Below are positions 35,904-45,239 of a stretch of DNA of 64,000 bases, piece after piece. Positions within the stretch are counted from its first letter, which is position 1, and each line of letters begins with the position of its first letter. Made by a program: the position numbers and the translations under genes. The notes under the pieces were generated by a model. It did no database searches, had not been told where the DNA came from, and was given only the letters and a program-made list of their open reading frames with translations. The DNA lies in NCBI RefSeq assembly GCF_019645815.1, contig NZ_CP080997.1, positions 3,104,880 to 3,168,879 of the forward strand, read 5' to 3'. Source of the stretch: Mycolicibacter heraklionensis. Lineage in GTDB: Bacteria > Actinomycetota > Actinomycetes > Mycobacteriales > Mycobacteriaceae.

Positions 35904-37855
35904 GCACGCCGGCGGTTTCCTCCCCCGAAACATCGCACCACCGAGCGCTTCCGGCGACCCTCAGCGGTGCCGCCACGGCCGGGATCGGTGCGGCCGGCGT
36001 CGGCATCGGCCTGGCCGGCGTGTTCGGCACGGTGCCCGCGATTCGCATCGACTGGCTGGTGCCGCTGCTGGGCGTGCAGCTGCGCATCGATCCGCTCGGC
36101 GGATTCTTCATGGCGCTGACCGGTGCGGTGGCCGTGGCCGCCGGCCTGTACTGGATCGGCTACGCACGCCACGAGCGATACGGCGCGGTCCCGCTGCTGA
36201 CGCTGCCGCTGTTCGTCGCCACGCTGCTGGCGGTCCCCGCGGCAGGCTCGGTGACGACGTTCCTGCTCGCCTGGGAGCTGATGGCGCTGACGTCGCTGGT
36301 GTTGGTGCTCACCGATCAACAGCGCAGCGAGGTGCGTTCGGCCGCGCTGATCTACGCGGTGATGACCCAATTGGGCTTCGTGTCGCTGCTGCTGGGACTG
36401 GTGGTGCTGGCAGCCCAGGCCGGCGACGACTTCGCCGGTGTCGGTGCGTTGCCCGATCCCGTGCGCAACACCGTATTCGTGTTGACCCTGATCGGTTTCG
36501 GCTCCAAAGCCGGTCTGCTTCCGCTACACGCGTGGCTGCCCAGGGCGCACCCGGAGGCGCCCAGCCCGGTCTCGGCGTTGCTCAGCGCCGCCATGGTCAA
36601 CCTGGGCATCTACGGGATCATCCGCGTCGACGTGCAGCTGCTCGGTCCCGGCCCGCGGTGGTGGGGTCTGACGCTGCTGATCGCCGGTGGCGCGTCGGCG
36701 CTGTACGGGGTGCTGCAGGCGTCGGTGGCAACCGACCTCAAACGCCTGCTTGCCTATTCGACGACGGAGAACATCGGGCTGATCACCCTGGCCCTGGGTG
36801 CGGCGATGCTGTTGTCGGGCGCGGGATCACGCGATGCCGCAGCCGTTGCCGCGGTGGCGGCGCTGCTGCATCTGCTCGCCCACGGTGCGTTCAAGAGCCT
36901 CGGGTTCCTGGCCGCCGGCTCGGTACTGGTCGCCACCGGCTTGCGCGACCTGGATCGGCTCGGCGGGCTGGTCCGCCGAATGCCGGGCACCACAGCGCTG
37001 TTCGGAGTGGCCGCGCTCGGCGCCGCCGGCCTGCCGCTGGGCGCGGGTTTCGTCAGCGAATGGCTGCTGATCCAGTCGCTGATGCACGCCCGAGCCGACC
37101 ACGACCTCACGATCACCCTGGTGACCCCGCTGGCGGTGGGTGCGATCGCACTGACCGCCGGCTTGGGGGTGGCCGCCATGGTCAAAGCGTTCGGAATCGG
37201 GTTCCTGGCGCGCCCACGCTCGGACGCCGCGGCGGAGGCCCGGGAAGCGCCCACCACGATGCTCGCCGGGATGACGCTGGCCGCACTCGCCTGTGTGGTG
37301 CTGGCCGTCGCACCGGGGACCGTGGGCCCGCTGTTGCACCGGGCGCTCGAGACGCTGCCGGTGTCGGGAGCAGCCCCGGCGCTCGGAACCTACCTGCGCA
37401 TTCCCGGGCTGGACGCGTCCATGTCCCCGGGCCTACTGGCCGTCGTTCTGGCGGCCGCCGTCGTGGTGGTCCTGATCGGTTCACGCTGGCGGGCGCGTGC
37501 GCGCCCGAGCACCGCCACGGTGCCGCTGTGGGCCTGCGGCGCAGACGAACTGAGCGCACGCATGCAATACACCGCGACGTCGTTCGCCCAACCGCTGCAG
37601 CAGGTTTTCGACGATGTGCTGCACACCGACGCCGCCGTCGAGGTGACTCGGCAGGCTCCGTCGAGCTATTACGTGGACCGGATCGCCTACCGGGCGCGGG
37701 TGGCCGACGTCGTCGAAGACCGTTGGTATGCCCCGCTGCTTCAGGGCGTGGCCGCCGCCGCGCAACTGGTGCGCCGCGCCCACACCGGCAGCGTGCACCT
37801 CTACCTGGCCTACGGCGCGGTGGGAGTGCTGATCGCCATGTTGGTGGCGCGATGA
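35900..37855 (+). CDS. HyfB/HycC-like proton-channel membrane subunit (Rv0083-like)
   Basis: A 651-residue NuoL/M/N-family antiporter-like subunit, starting at a GTGA overlap. Conserved charged membrane positions are seen: Glu in LLAWELMALTS, Lys in GFGSKAGLLPLHAWLPRAHPE, and the HxxxHxxxK pattern LLHLLAHGAFKSLGF. Roughly 16 hydrophobic helices are present; the C-terminal part has the extra long region typical of HyfB. It would move protons in the inner membrane as part of the complex encoded by the next genes. Confidence 0.9.
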   Translation: MSTPAVSSPETSHHRALPATLSGAATAGIGAAGVGIGLAGVFGTVPAIRIDWLVPLLGVQLRIDPLGGFFMALTGAVAVAAGLYWIGYARHERYGAVPLLTLPLFVATLLAVPAAGSVTTFLLAWELMALTSLVLVLTDQQRSEVRSAALIYAVMTQLGFVSLLLGLVVLAAQAGDDFAGVGALPDPVRNTVFVLTLIGFGSKAGLLPLHAWLPRAHPEAPSPVSALLSAAMVNLGIYGIIRVDVQLLGPGPRWWGLTLLIAGGASALYGVLQASVATDLKRLLAYSTTENIGLITLALGAAMLLSGAGSRDAAAVAAVAALLHLLAHGAFKSLGFLAAGSVLVATGLRDLDRLGGLVRRMPGTTALFGVAALGAAGLPLGAGFVSEWLLIQSLMHARADHDLTITLVTPLAVGAIALTAGLGVAAMVKAFGIGFLARPRSDAAAEAREAPTTMLAGMTLAALACVVLAVAPGTVGPLLHRALETLPVSGAAPALGTYLRIPGLDASMSPGLLAVVLAAAVVVVLIGSRWRARARPSTATVPLWACGADELSARMQYTATSFAQPLQQVFDDVLHTDAAVEVTRQAPSSYYVDRIAYRARVADVVEDRWYAPLLQGVAAAAQLVRRAHTGSVHLYLAYGAVGVLIAMLVAR

Positions 37856-38814
37856 ACCTGATGGCTTACCTAGCGGGCTTCGTGCAGGTCGCCGGTGTCA
37901 TCGCCGGCGCCCCACTGGTCATCGGCCTGACGCGTCAGGTCCGGGCCCGCGCCGAGGGCCGCACCGGTGCCGGGATCTGGCAACCATGGCGTGATATCCG
38001 CAAACTGCTGGGCAAGCAGAACCTCAAGCCGCTCGGCACCACCTGGGTGTTCGCCGCGGCACCGGCCGCCCTGGCCGCCACCACGCTGGTCATCGTCGCC
38101 ACCGCTCCCCTGGTGGCGACCGGCTCGCCGCTGGACCCGATCGCCGACCTGATCACGGTCGTGGGCCTGCTGTTCCTGGGCACGGTGGCCCTGACCTTGG
38201 CCGGCATCGACACCGCGACGGCCTTCGGTGGCATGGGCGCCAGCCGCGAGATCACCATCGCGGCGCTGGTGGAACCGACCATCCTGGTTGCCGTATTCGG
38301 GCTGTCGATCCCGGCGAACTCGGCCAACCTGGGGGCCATCGTCGGCTACACCAGCGAGCATCCCGGTCAGGTGATCTCACTGGCGAGCGCGCTGGCATTC
38401 GTCGCGCTGGTCATCGTGATCGTCGCCGAGACCGGCCGACTACCGGTGGACAACCCGTCCACCCATCTGGAGCTGACCATGGTGCACGAGGCCATGGTGC
38501 TCGAATATGCCGGCCCCAAGCTGGCCATGGTCGAGTGGGCCAGCGGCATGCGGCTGACCGTGCTGCTGGCGCTGCTGGCCAATCTGTTCTTTCCCTGGGG
38601 CATCGCGGGCGCGGACCCCAGTGCGCTCGACGTGATCGTCGGCGCCGGCGCGATCGCGCTCAAAGTGGCCGTGCTGGCCGCAGTCATGGCCGCCGTGGAG
38701 GTATTCCTCGCCAAGCTGCGACTGTTTCGGGTGCCCGAATTACTCGCCGGGTCCTTCGTGCTGGCGTTGCTGGCCGTGACGGCGGCGAACTTCTTCACAG
38801 GAGCGGGTGGGTGA
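37852..38814 (+). CDS. hycD: HycD/NuoH-like membrane subunit (Rv0084-like)
   Basis: A 320-residue membrane protein of the NuoH/HycD family, which anchors the peripheral arm. The family segment [20 protein letters not shown], with its acidic residues, lies near residue 200, followed by [14 protein letters not shown]. About eight hydrophobic helices are visible. Overlaps upstream and downstream genes by 4 bp each. Confidence 0.9.
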   Translation: MNLMAYLAGFVQVAGVIAGAPLVIGLTRQVRARAEGRTGAGIWQPWRDIRKLLGKQNLKPLGTTWVFAAAPAALAATTLVIVATAPLVATGSPLDPIADLITVVGLLFLGTVALTLAGIDTATAFGGMGASREITIAALVEPTILVAVFGLSIPANSANLGAIVGYTSEHPGQVISLASALAFVALVIVIVAETGRLPVDNPSTHLELTMVHEAMVLEYAGPKLAMVEWASGMRLTVLLALLANLFFPWGIAGADPSALDVIVGAGAIALKVAVLAAVMAAVEVFLAKLRLFRVPELLAGSFVLALLAVTAANFFTGAGG

Positions 38815-39467
38815 ACTACGTCAACATGCTGGACCTGGCTGCCGGTGGCGTGCTGCTGGCCGCGGTGCTGGCCGTCTGGCACCGGGACCTGTCGGTGGTG
38901 GTGCGCCGGTTGCTCGTCGCCCAAGGCGTCGCGCTGGCCGCCATCCCGATGATTCGTGGTGCGCACGAACACGATCGGGCCCTGCTCCTGGTGGGCCTCG
39001 GCGTGCTGGCGGTACGTGCGGTACTGCTGCCATGGCTGCTCCACCGGGCATTGGGCGCCGAACGCCAAGAACGCCGTGAGTCCGCTCCCCTGGTCAGCAC
39101 CACCGCCTCGCTGCTGATGGTCACCGCGCTGGTGGTCGCGGCGTTCACCATCGCCCAACCCGTGGTCGCGCTGGCGCCCAGCACGTCGACCAACGCCGCC
39201 CCGGCGGCCATCGCGACGGTGCTGATCGCGCTATTCATCATGGCGACCCGCCGCCACGCCATCTCCCAGACGGTCGGGCTGCTGATGCTGGACAACGGGA
39301 TCGCCGCGACCGCGTTCCTGCTCACCGCCGGCGTCCCGCTGATCGTCGAGCTCGGCGCCTCGCTCGATGTGCTGTTCGTCTTGATCGTGCTCGGAGTGCT
39401 GACGGGACAGCTGCGCAACGCCTTTGGCGGCGTGGACCTGGACCTGCTGCGGGAGCTACGCGACTGA
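38811..39467 (+). CDS. hycP: HyfE-like membrane subunit (Rv0085/HycP-like)
   Basis: A 218-residue hydrophobic protein with about seven helices, GTG start in a GTGA overlap. Residues such as [17 protein letters not shown] and the terminal [20 protein letters not shown] match the HyfE/HycP family, related to NuoK. It is a structural and proton-path subunit of group-4-type hydrogenase complexes. Its stop overlaps hycQ by one base. Confidence 0.85.
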   Translation: MNYVNMLDLAAGGVLLAAVLAVWHRDLSVVVRRLLVAQGVALAAIPMIRGAHEHDRALLLVGLGVLAVRAVLLPWLLHRALGAERQERRESAPLVSTTASLLMVTALVVAAFTIAQPVVALAPSTSTNAAPAAIATVLIALFIMATRRHAISQTVGLLMLDNGIAATAFLLTAGVPLIVELGASLDVLFVLIVLGVLTGQLRNAFGGVDLDLLRELRD

Positions 39468-40933
39468 TGACACTTCTGATCCTGCTTCCGCTGCTGGCAC
39501 CGGTGTTGGCAGCGCTGTGCTCGGTGGCGCTCGGCTGGCGCCGGCTCAGTGCCGGCCTCACGGTGGTGTCGGCGTGGGTGATCCTCGGATGCGGTGTCGC
39601 CCTGGGTTTTCAGGTCGGCGACCACGCGCATCTGGCATTGAACGGCCTGCTGCGTGCCGATGCCCTGTCGGTGACCATGCTGATCGTCATCGGGGTCGTC
39701 GGCAGCCTGGCCACCTGGGCGAGCATCGGTTACATCGACGCCGAACTGGCTCGCGGGCACACCGACGAGCGCGGTGCGCGGTTGTACGGCATCCTGACTC
39801 CGGCGTTCTTGGCGGCGATGGCTCTGGCGGTGTCGGCCAACAACATCGGCGTGGTGTGGATCGCGGTGGAGGCCACCACAGTGGTCACTGCGTTTCTGGT
39901 CGGGCACCACCGCAGCCGGTCCGCCCTGGAGGCCACCTGGAAGTACGTCATGGTGTGTTCGGTGGGCATCACGATCGCGTTCCTGGGCACCGTGTTGCTG
40001 CACTTCGCCGCGCTGCATGCCGGGGCGAGCGGTGAGGACGCGTTGGACCTCGACGTGCTTGCCGCCCACGCCGGTGGACTCGACCCGGCGGTGGCCCGGT
40101 TGGCGGGCGCACTGCTGCTGATCGGCTACGGAGCCAAGATGGGCCTGGCGCCGTTTCACACCTGGCTCGCCGATGCGCACAGCCAGGCCCCGGCGCCGGT
40201 TTCGGCGTTGATGAGCGGGGTGCTGCTCTCCGTCGCATTCTCGGTGCTGATCCGGATCAAGCCGATCATCGATGCCGCGGTGGGCCCGGCCTTTCTGCGG
40301 ACCGCACTGTTGGCCGCCGGCTTGGTGACGCTGCTGATCGCGGCGCTGCTGCTCACCGTCACGACCGATCTCAAACGGATGCTGGCCTATTCATCGATGG
40401 AGACGATGGGGTTGATCGCGGTTGCCGCGGCCGCCGGCACCCGGCTGGCGATCGCCGCCCTGCTGCTGCATGTGCTGGCTCACGGTGTCGGTAAGACGGT
40501 GTTGTTCCTGGCCGGCGGGCAGTTGCAGGCCGCCCACGGTACGACCGCCATCGGCGAGATCACCGCGGTGCTCGGCAGGTCGCGGCTGATCGGTGGCGCG
40601 TTCGCGGCCGGAATGGTGGTCCTGCTCGGATTGCCGCCGTTCGCGATGTTCGCCAGCGAGGTCGCGATCGCGATGTCGCTGGCCGACGCCCGGCTGGCAT
40701 GGGCGCTCGGCCTGGCACTGGTGGCGCTGGTGGTGGCGTTCGCCGCGCTGCTGCGCAACACCGGCCGGATGCTGCTGGGCACCCCGGACACCGGCAGTCC
40801 GGCGATCCGGGTTCCGGTGACGGTTGCGGGCGCCCTGGTGGCCGGGGTGCTGGCCTCGCTCGCCCTGGGAGTCACCGCGGGCCCGCTGTCCGACTTGTTC
40901 GCAGTCGCCGCAAGCCAACTCGGAGTCCGCTGA
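39467..40933 (+). CDS. hycQ: HyfF/NuoN-like membrane subunit (Rv0086/HycQ-like)
   Basis: A 488-residue antiporter-like subunit. The lysine motif GYGAKMGLAPFHTWLADAHS and the histidine-lysine helix LLHVLAHGVGKTVLF are present, as in NuoL/M/N proteins; ESV-type VEATTVVTAFLVG holds the conserved Glu. The cluster therefore encodes two antiporter-like pumps (this and the 651-residue protein). Length equals that recalled for Rv0086. Confidence 0.88.
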   Translation: MTLLILLPLLAPVLAALCSVALGWRRLSAGLTVVSAWVILGCGVALGFQVGDHAHLALNGLLRADALSVTMLIVIGVVGSLATWASIGYIDAELARGHTDERGARLYGILTPAFLAAMALAVSANNIGVVWIAVEATTVVTAFLVGHHRSRSALEATWKYVMVCSVGITIAFLGTVLLHFAALHAGASGEDALDLDVLAAHAGGLDPAVARLAGALLLIGYGAKMGLAPFHTWLADAHSQAPAPVSALMSGVLLSVAFSVLIRIKPIIDAAVGPAFLRTALLAAGLVTLLIAALLLTVTTDLKRMLAYSSMETMGLIAVAAAAGTRLAIAALLLHVLAHGVGKTVLFLAGGQLQAAHGTTAIGEITAVLGRSRLIGGAFAAGMVVLLGLPPFAMFASEVAIAMSLADARLAWALGLALVALVVAFAALLRNTGRMLLGTPDTGSPAIRVPVTVAGALVAGVLASLALGVTAGPLSDLFAVAASQLGVR

Positions 40934-42411
40934 TGAATCCGATCACCCGCGAACAGCCGGTCACCGCTGGTCAACTCGTCGGCGCGGCCACCGCCCTGTT
41001 CGCCGACGGGTTCCGGCTCGCCCTGATGGCCGCCCACGACGACGGCGACACCCTGCGGGTGGTGTACCTGTTCCTGGCCGGCCGCCCGGACCGCCGTACC
41101 GAGCTCACCCTGACCGTTGCGGCGGACAACCCGGAGATCCCTTCGCTGGCCCGGTTGTCTTTTCAGGCCGGCCGATTCGAGCGCGAGATGCTCGATCTGT
41201 ACGGGATCACCCCGGTCGATCATCCGCAACCTCGCCGCCTGGTGCGACACGCGCATTGGCCGCAGGGTTGGCATCCGATGCGCAACGACGCCGAGCCGCC
41301 TGGAGAATTCGTTGCTACGGACCACTTTCCCTTCCTGACCGTGGACGGCGCCGGGGTCTACGAGATCCCGGTCGGCCCGGTACACGCCGGCCTGATCGAG
41401 CCGGGCCACTTCCGGTTCTCGGTCGTCGGCGAGTCGGTGTTACGACTCAAGGCGCGACTGTGGTTCGTGCACCGCGGAATCGAGCGGCTCTTTCAGGGCC
41501 GCGCCGCGGTCGGGGCGGTCGACCTGGCCGAACGAATCAGCGGTGACACCTCCGCCGGCCACGCGCTCGCGCACAGCCTGGCCGTCGAAGACGCCCTCGA
41601 TGTCGAGCTGCCCGATCCGGTGCACCGGCTGCGCGCTCTGCTCGTCGAGCTCGAGCGGCTCTACAACCACGCCGCCGACCTGGGCGCCCTGGCCAACGAT
41701 GTGGGCTTCGGCCTGGCCAACGCACACGCCCAGCGCGTCCGCGAACTTGCGCTGCGGATCAACGCGCAGGTGACCGGACACCGGCTGTTGCGCGGGGCGG
41801 TCAGGCCCGGAGGCGTTGTGCTGCAAGAGCTTCCCTCCCCGGACCGGCTGCAGGACCTGGCTGATGACGTCGCCGAGATCGCCGAGCTGACGTTGGGTAA
41901 CTCGGTGATCTACGACCGGTTCGCCGGCACCTCGGTATTGCACCGCGACGACGCCGTGGCGATGGGCACCCTGGGTTATGTGGCCCGGGCCAGCGGGATT
42001 GTCACCGACGCTCGCCTCGACCACCCGACCACCGAGCTGCCGGTCACCGAGGCGACGGCGAGCGCCGGCGATGTGCTCGCCCGCTACACCATTCGCCGCG
42101 ATGAGTTCGCGGCGTCAGTCGCCCTGTGCCGCAACCTGATCGACAATCACGTTGGCCCGATCGAAGTCCGGCAGCCGGTTCCGGCAGCGACCGGACCTCG
42201 CCGCGGGGTCGGCATCGTCGAGGGCTGGCGTGGCACCATCGTGCACCGGGTGGAGATCGGGGCCGACGGCGTCGTCACCCGCGCCAAGATCGTCGACCCG
42301 TCCTGGTTCAACTGGCCCGCACTGCCGGTGTCGATGGCCGACACCATCGTCCCGGACTTCCCGCTGACCAATAAGAGCTTCAACCTGTCCTACGCGGGAA
42401 ACGATCTATAG
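40933..42411 (+). CDS. hycE: HycE-like large subunit lacking NiFe ligands (Rv0087-like)
   Basis: A 492-residue fusion of a NuoC-like N-terminal domain (about 1-110, ending FEREMLDLYGITPVDHPQPRRL) and a NuoD/hydrogenase large-subunit domain. In NiFe hydrogenases two CxxC motifs bind the metal. Here the first (ERxCGxCxxxH) reads ERISGDTSAGH at residues 200-210, and the second (DPCxxC) reads DPSWFN at 455-460: all four cysteines are replaced, while E200, R201, H210 and D455 remain. It cannot carry a normal NiFe site, so H2 or formate chemistry is unlikely; another donor or quinone reduction is inferred. Length equals that recalled for Rv0087. Confidence 0.9.
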   Translation: MNPITREQPVTAGQLVGAATALFADGFRLALMAAHDDGDTLRVVYLFLAGRPDRRTELTLTVAADNPEIPSLARLSFQAGRFEREMLDLYGITPVDHPQPRRLVRHAHWPQGWHPMRNDAEPPGEFVATDHFPFLTVDGAGVYEIPVGPVHAGLIEPGHFRFSVVGESVLRLKARLWFVHRGIERLFQGRAAVGAVDLAERISGDTSAGHALAHSLAVEDALDVELPDPVHRLRALLVELERLYNHAADLGALANDVGFGLANAHAQRVRELALRINAQVTGHRLLRGAVRPGGVVLQELPSPDRLQDLADDVAEIAELTLGNSVIYDRFAGTSVLHRDDAVAMGTLGYVARASGIVTDARLDHPTTELPVTEATASAGDVLARYTIRRDEFAASVALCRNLIDNHVGPIEVRQPVPAATGPRRGVGIVEGWRGTIVHRVEIGADGVVTRAKIVDPSWFNWPALPVSMADTIVPDFPLTNKSFNLSYAGNDL

Positions 42412-42438
42412 CCAGCAGCTCAGCGCAGAGACCCTGGT

Positions 42439-42457
42439 ATGTCAGGATATTTGACAT
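42439..42457. promoter_or_regulatory. MarR operator overlapping the Rv2887-like start codon
   Basis: Perfect inverted repeat ATGTCA-GGATATT-TGACAT that ends inside the ATG start of the MarR gene. The AT-rich spacer contains a -10-like GATATT. The arrangement indicates autorepression. Confidence 0.7.
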
Positions 42458-42875
42458 GGATGACGTGGACGGTGCTCCGCTGGGCTATCTGCTGTACCGG
42501 GTCAGCTCGGCGCTGCGCCCGCAGGTGACCGCGGTACTCGGACCGCTGGGGCTGACCTTGCCCGAATTCGTCTGCATGCGGGCATTGTTGCTGCGTCCCG
42601 GACTCTCCAGCGCCGAGCTGGCCCGCCACACCGGCGTCACCCCGCAGGCCATGAACACCGTGCTGCACCGGCTGGAGAACCGCGGCGCGGTGAGCCGCCC
42701 GGAGTCGGTGCCGTCCGGGCGCGCACTGCCGGCGAACTTGACCGAGGCCGGTCGGAATCTGCTGAAACAGGCCGAGGACGCCGTGCGCGTCGCCGACAGT
42801 CGTGTGCTGGCTGCGCTGAGCGCGGCCGAGCAGCACCGGCTGCGGCAGATGTTGGAGCGAATCGGCGCGGAGTGA
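42456..42875 (+). CDS. MarR-family regulator (Rv2887-like)
   Basis: A 139-residue winged-helix regulator: helix-turn-helix SSAELARHTGVTPQAMNTVLH and wing RPESVPSGRALPANLTEAG. Length and neighbourhood (next to amiC, tsf, rpsB) match Rv2887, recalled in M. tuberculosis as a repressor of a drug-modifying methyltransferase, loss of which gives resistance to certain compounds. Its own start codon lies in a 19-bp palindrome. It ends 4 bp before the convergent amiC stop. Confidence 0.9.
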   Translation: MDDVDGAPLGYLLYRVSSALRPQVTAVLGPLGLTLPEFVCMRALLLRPGLSSAELARHTGVTPQAMNTVLHRLENRGAVSRPESVPSGRALPANLTEAGRNLLKQAEDAVRVADSRVLAALSAAEQHRLRQMLERIGAE

Positions 42876-42879
42876 CTAG

Positions 42880-44304
42880 TCAGGCCCGGGCGGCGATCGT
42901 CGGCCAGGGCTTCGCGGCCTCCAGTTCGTAGGCCAGCTCCAACAGCCGGGCGTCCTGCCCGAGAGGGGCGCTGAACATCATGCCGACCGGCAACCCGGCC
43001 GCGGACTCGGCCAGCGGCAGCGAGATCGCCGGTTCACCGGTGGCGTTCTGCAGCGGCGTGAACGCCACCCAGTCCATCAGCCGGTCGATGACCTGCTCAT
43101 AGCTGGCCGTGGGGTCCAGGTGGCCCACCCGCGGGGTCTCGTGGGCGAGCGTCGGAGTGAGCACGACGTCGTAGTCGCCGTACAGCCGTGAGGTGTGCCG
43201 CCGGCGCACGGCCGCCAGCCGGGCAACCGCCAGCGGCAGCCGGTAGAGGTGGCGGGTGGCGTGGCGATCCAGCCCCAGTGTCAGGTTGTCCAACCGGGTG
43301 CGGTCGAAGGTGGGGCCGAACATCCGCCGCCCGCCCTTGACCAATGCGGTCGCCAAAAACGCCCAGTAGAGCAGGAAGTCGTCGATGACGTACGCCGGTA
43401 CGGGTGGCCGGTCGAGATACTCGACGCGGTGACCCAGTTCCTCGAGCAGCGCCGCGGTCTTCAAGGTCAGCTCGCGCATCTCCGCCGACGTCTCGCGCGC
43501 GATCGACCGAGTGATCACCCCCACCCGCAGCCGCTGGGCGCTCGGTGCCCGGACATCACCGATCGGCGGCAGCTTGGTGTTGCGCCAAATCCGTTCCGCT
43601 TCTGCGTAAAAGGCGGCGGTGTCACGTACCGAACGGGTCACCACACCGTTGAAGACGATCCGCACCGGCATGGCACGCAGGTCCTTGTCCAGCGGCAGCC
43701 GGCCCCGCGACGGCTTGAGCCCGACCAGTCCGTTGCAGGCCGCGGGAATGCGGATGGACCCGCCGCCGTCGTTGGCATGCGCGATCGGCACCACCCCGGC
43801 GGCAACGAATGCCGCCGATCCCGACGACGACGCCGCCGCGGTGTAGTCGGTGTTCCACGGGTTGCGTACGGCGCCGATCCGCGGATGCTCGGCCGATGCA
43901 CTGAATCCGAACTCGCTCAACTGGGTCTTGCCCAGCGCGATCAGCCCGGTGTTCAGGTAGAGCTTGGCGAAGTCGCCGTCGGCCGCGGCTGGGTGCGGTT
44001 GCCAGGCGTCGGTGCCCTGCATGGTCGGCATCCCGGCGACGTCGACGTTGTCCTTGATGAACGTCGGGACGCCCTGGAAGTACCCGGCGCGGCCGGCAGG
44101 TGCACCGTGCCGGGCGGCATCCCGGGCCCGGTCGAACGCCCGATAGGCCAGGCCGTTCAGCTGCGGATTGACCGCTTCGGTGCGCGCGATCGCAGCGTCG
44201 ACCAGCTCGGCGGGCGACACCTCGCCCGATCGGAGTCGTTCGACCAGGCCGACCGTGTCCGAGTCACCGAGCGCGTCGTCGCCGAAGGCGTGCACATGTT
44301 GCAT
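42880..44304 (-). CDS. amiC: Amidase AmiC (amidase-signature family)
   Basis: A 474-residue amidase-signature hydrolase of unknown natural amide substrate. The Ser-cisSer-Lys triad is suggested by FIKDN (Lys), ASSSGSAAFVAAG (cis-Ser) and DGGGSIRIPAACNGLVGLK (nucleophile Ser). ATG 44304 starts the conserved HVHAFGDDALG segment; the frame could extend 15 codons upstream but without homology. Mycobacterial AmiC is recalled to activate some indole carboxamide prodrugs. Convergent with the MarR gene, downstream of the tsf terminator. Confidence 0.9.
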   Translation of the reverse strand: MQHVHAFGDDALGDSDTVGLVERLRSGEVSPAELVDAAIARTEAVNPQLNGLAYRAFDRARDAARHGAPAGRAGYFQGVPTFIKDNVDVAGMPTMQGTDAWQPHPAAADGDFAKLYLNTGLIALGKTQLSEFGFSASAEHPRIGAVRNPWNTDYTAAASSSGSAAFVAAGVVPIAHANDGGGSIRIPAACNGLVGLKPSRGRLPLDKDLRAMPVRIVFNGVVTRSVRDTAAFYAEAERIWRNTKLPPIGDVRAPSAQRLRVGVITRSIARETSAEMRELTLKTAALLEELGHRVEYLDRPPVPAYVIDDFLLYWAFLATALVKGGRRMFGPTFDRTRLDNLTLGLDRHATRHLYRLPLAVARLAAVRRRHTSRLYGDYDVVLTPTLAHETPRVGHLDPTASYEQVIDRLMDWVAFTPLQNATGEPAISLPLAESAAGLPVGMMFSAPLGQDARLLELAYELEAAKPWPTIAARA

Positions 44305-44350
44305 GTCGGTGACACTATCCGACGGACCAGGCGGGTCCGTGAGGCCCAAA

Positions 44351-44398
44351 CGAAAATCACCGCCAGGCCCGATTGACGGGCGCTGGCGGTGATTTTCG
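44351..44398 (-). terminator. Strong intrinsic terminator of the rpsB-tsf operon
   Basis: A 16-bp perfect stem, CGAAAATCACCGCCAG with its complement, extends inward by five more pairs (GCCCG/CGGGC) with one bulged base and a 5-base loop. Read on the minus strand, just 12 bp after the tsf stop, the distal arm ends GATTTTCGTTT, giving the T-rich tract. It insulates amiC, whose start lies about 47 bp further. Confidence 0.85.
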
Positions 44399-44409
44399 TA
44401 CGACGGGGA

Positions 44410-45225
44410 CTAGGCCTGGCCGACCTCGAACCGCACGAAGCGGGTCACGGTCACGCCGGCCTCGTCGAGCAGCGCCTTGACGCTCTTCTTCGAGTCCGAC
44501 ACCGACGACTGCTCCAGCAGCACGACGTCCTTGAAGAAGCCGGTGACCCGGCCTTCGACGATCTTGGGCAGGGCAGCCTCGGGCTTGCCCTCCTCCTTGG
44601 CCGTCTCTTCGGCGATGCGGCGCTCGTTGGCCACCAGGTCGGCGGGAACGTCGTCGCGGGTCAGGTACTTGGCCTTGAGCGCGGCGATCTGCAGCGCGAC
44701 CGCGTGGGCCGCGTTTTTGTCCGAGCCGGAGTACTCCACCAGCACGCCCACGGCCGGCGGCAGGTCGGAGGCCCGCTTGTGCAGGTAGGTCTCCACGGTG
44801 CCGTCGAAGTAGGCGACGCGGCGCAGTTCGAGCTTCTCGCCGATCTTGGCCGACAGCGCCTCGATGGCCTCACCGACGGTGCGGTCACCGATCTTGGCGC
44901 TCTTGAGCTCCTCGACATCGGAGGTCTTGGCCGCCGCGGCGGCGGTGACGACCTCGTCGGCGAGCGACTTGAACTCGTCGTTCTTGGCGACGAAGTCGGT
45001 TTCGGAGTTCAGCTCAATCAGGGCGCCGTCCTTGGCGGCGACCAGACCTTCGGCGGTGGCACGCTCGGCGCGCTTGCCGACGTCCTTGGCGCCCTTGATG
45101 CGCAGCACCTCGACGGCTTTGTCGAAGTCGCCGTCACTCTCGGCCAGCGCGTTCTTGCAGTCCATCATGCCTGAGCCGGTGAGTTCCCGAAGCCGCTTAA
45201 CGTCGGCAGCGGTGTAGTTCGCCAC
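44410..45225 (-). CDS. tsf: Elongation factor Ts
   Basis: The 271-residue nucleotide-exchange factor for EF-Tu. The N-terminal UBA-like domain begins [26 protein letters not shown], followed by the core with [12 protein letters not shown] 45225 is chosen because the conserved protein starts there and a GGAAAGG ribosome site lies 8 bases upstream. Encoded 14 bp after rpsB, in the universal rpsB-tsf operon, and closed by a strong hairpin terminator. Confidence 0.97.
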   Translation of the reverse strand: MANYTAADVKRLRELTGSGMMDCKNALAESDGDFDKAVEVLRIKGAKDVGKRAERATAEGLVAAKDGALIELNSETDFVAKNDEFKSLADEVVTAAAAAKTSDVEELKSAKIGDRTVGEAIEALSAKIGEKLELRRVAYFDGTVETYLHKRASDLPPAVGVLVEYSGSDKNAAHAVALQIAALKAKYLTRDDVPADLVANERRIAEETAKEEGKPEAALPKIVEGRVTGFFKDVVLLEQSSVSDSKKSVKALLDEAGVTVTRFVRFEVGQA

Positions 45226-45239
45226 TGTGTGTGCCTTTC

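Noticed and set aside
36532..37850. Plus-strand frame overlapping the HyfB-like gene
   Set aside because: Only its last part, from 37852, is real (hycD). The upstream part is an arginine-rich shadow of the membrane-subunit gene.
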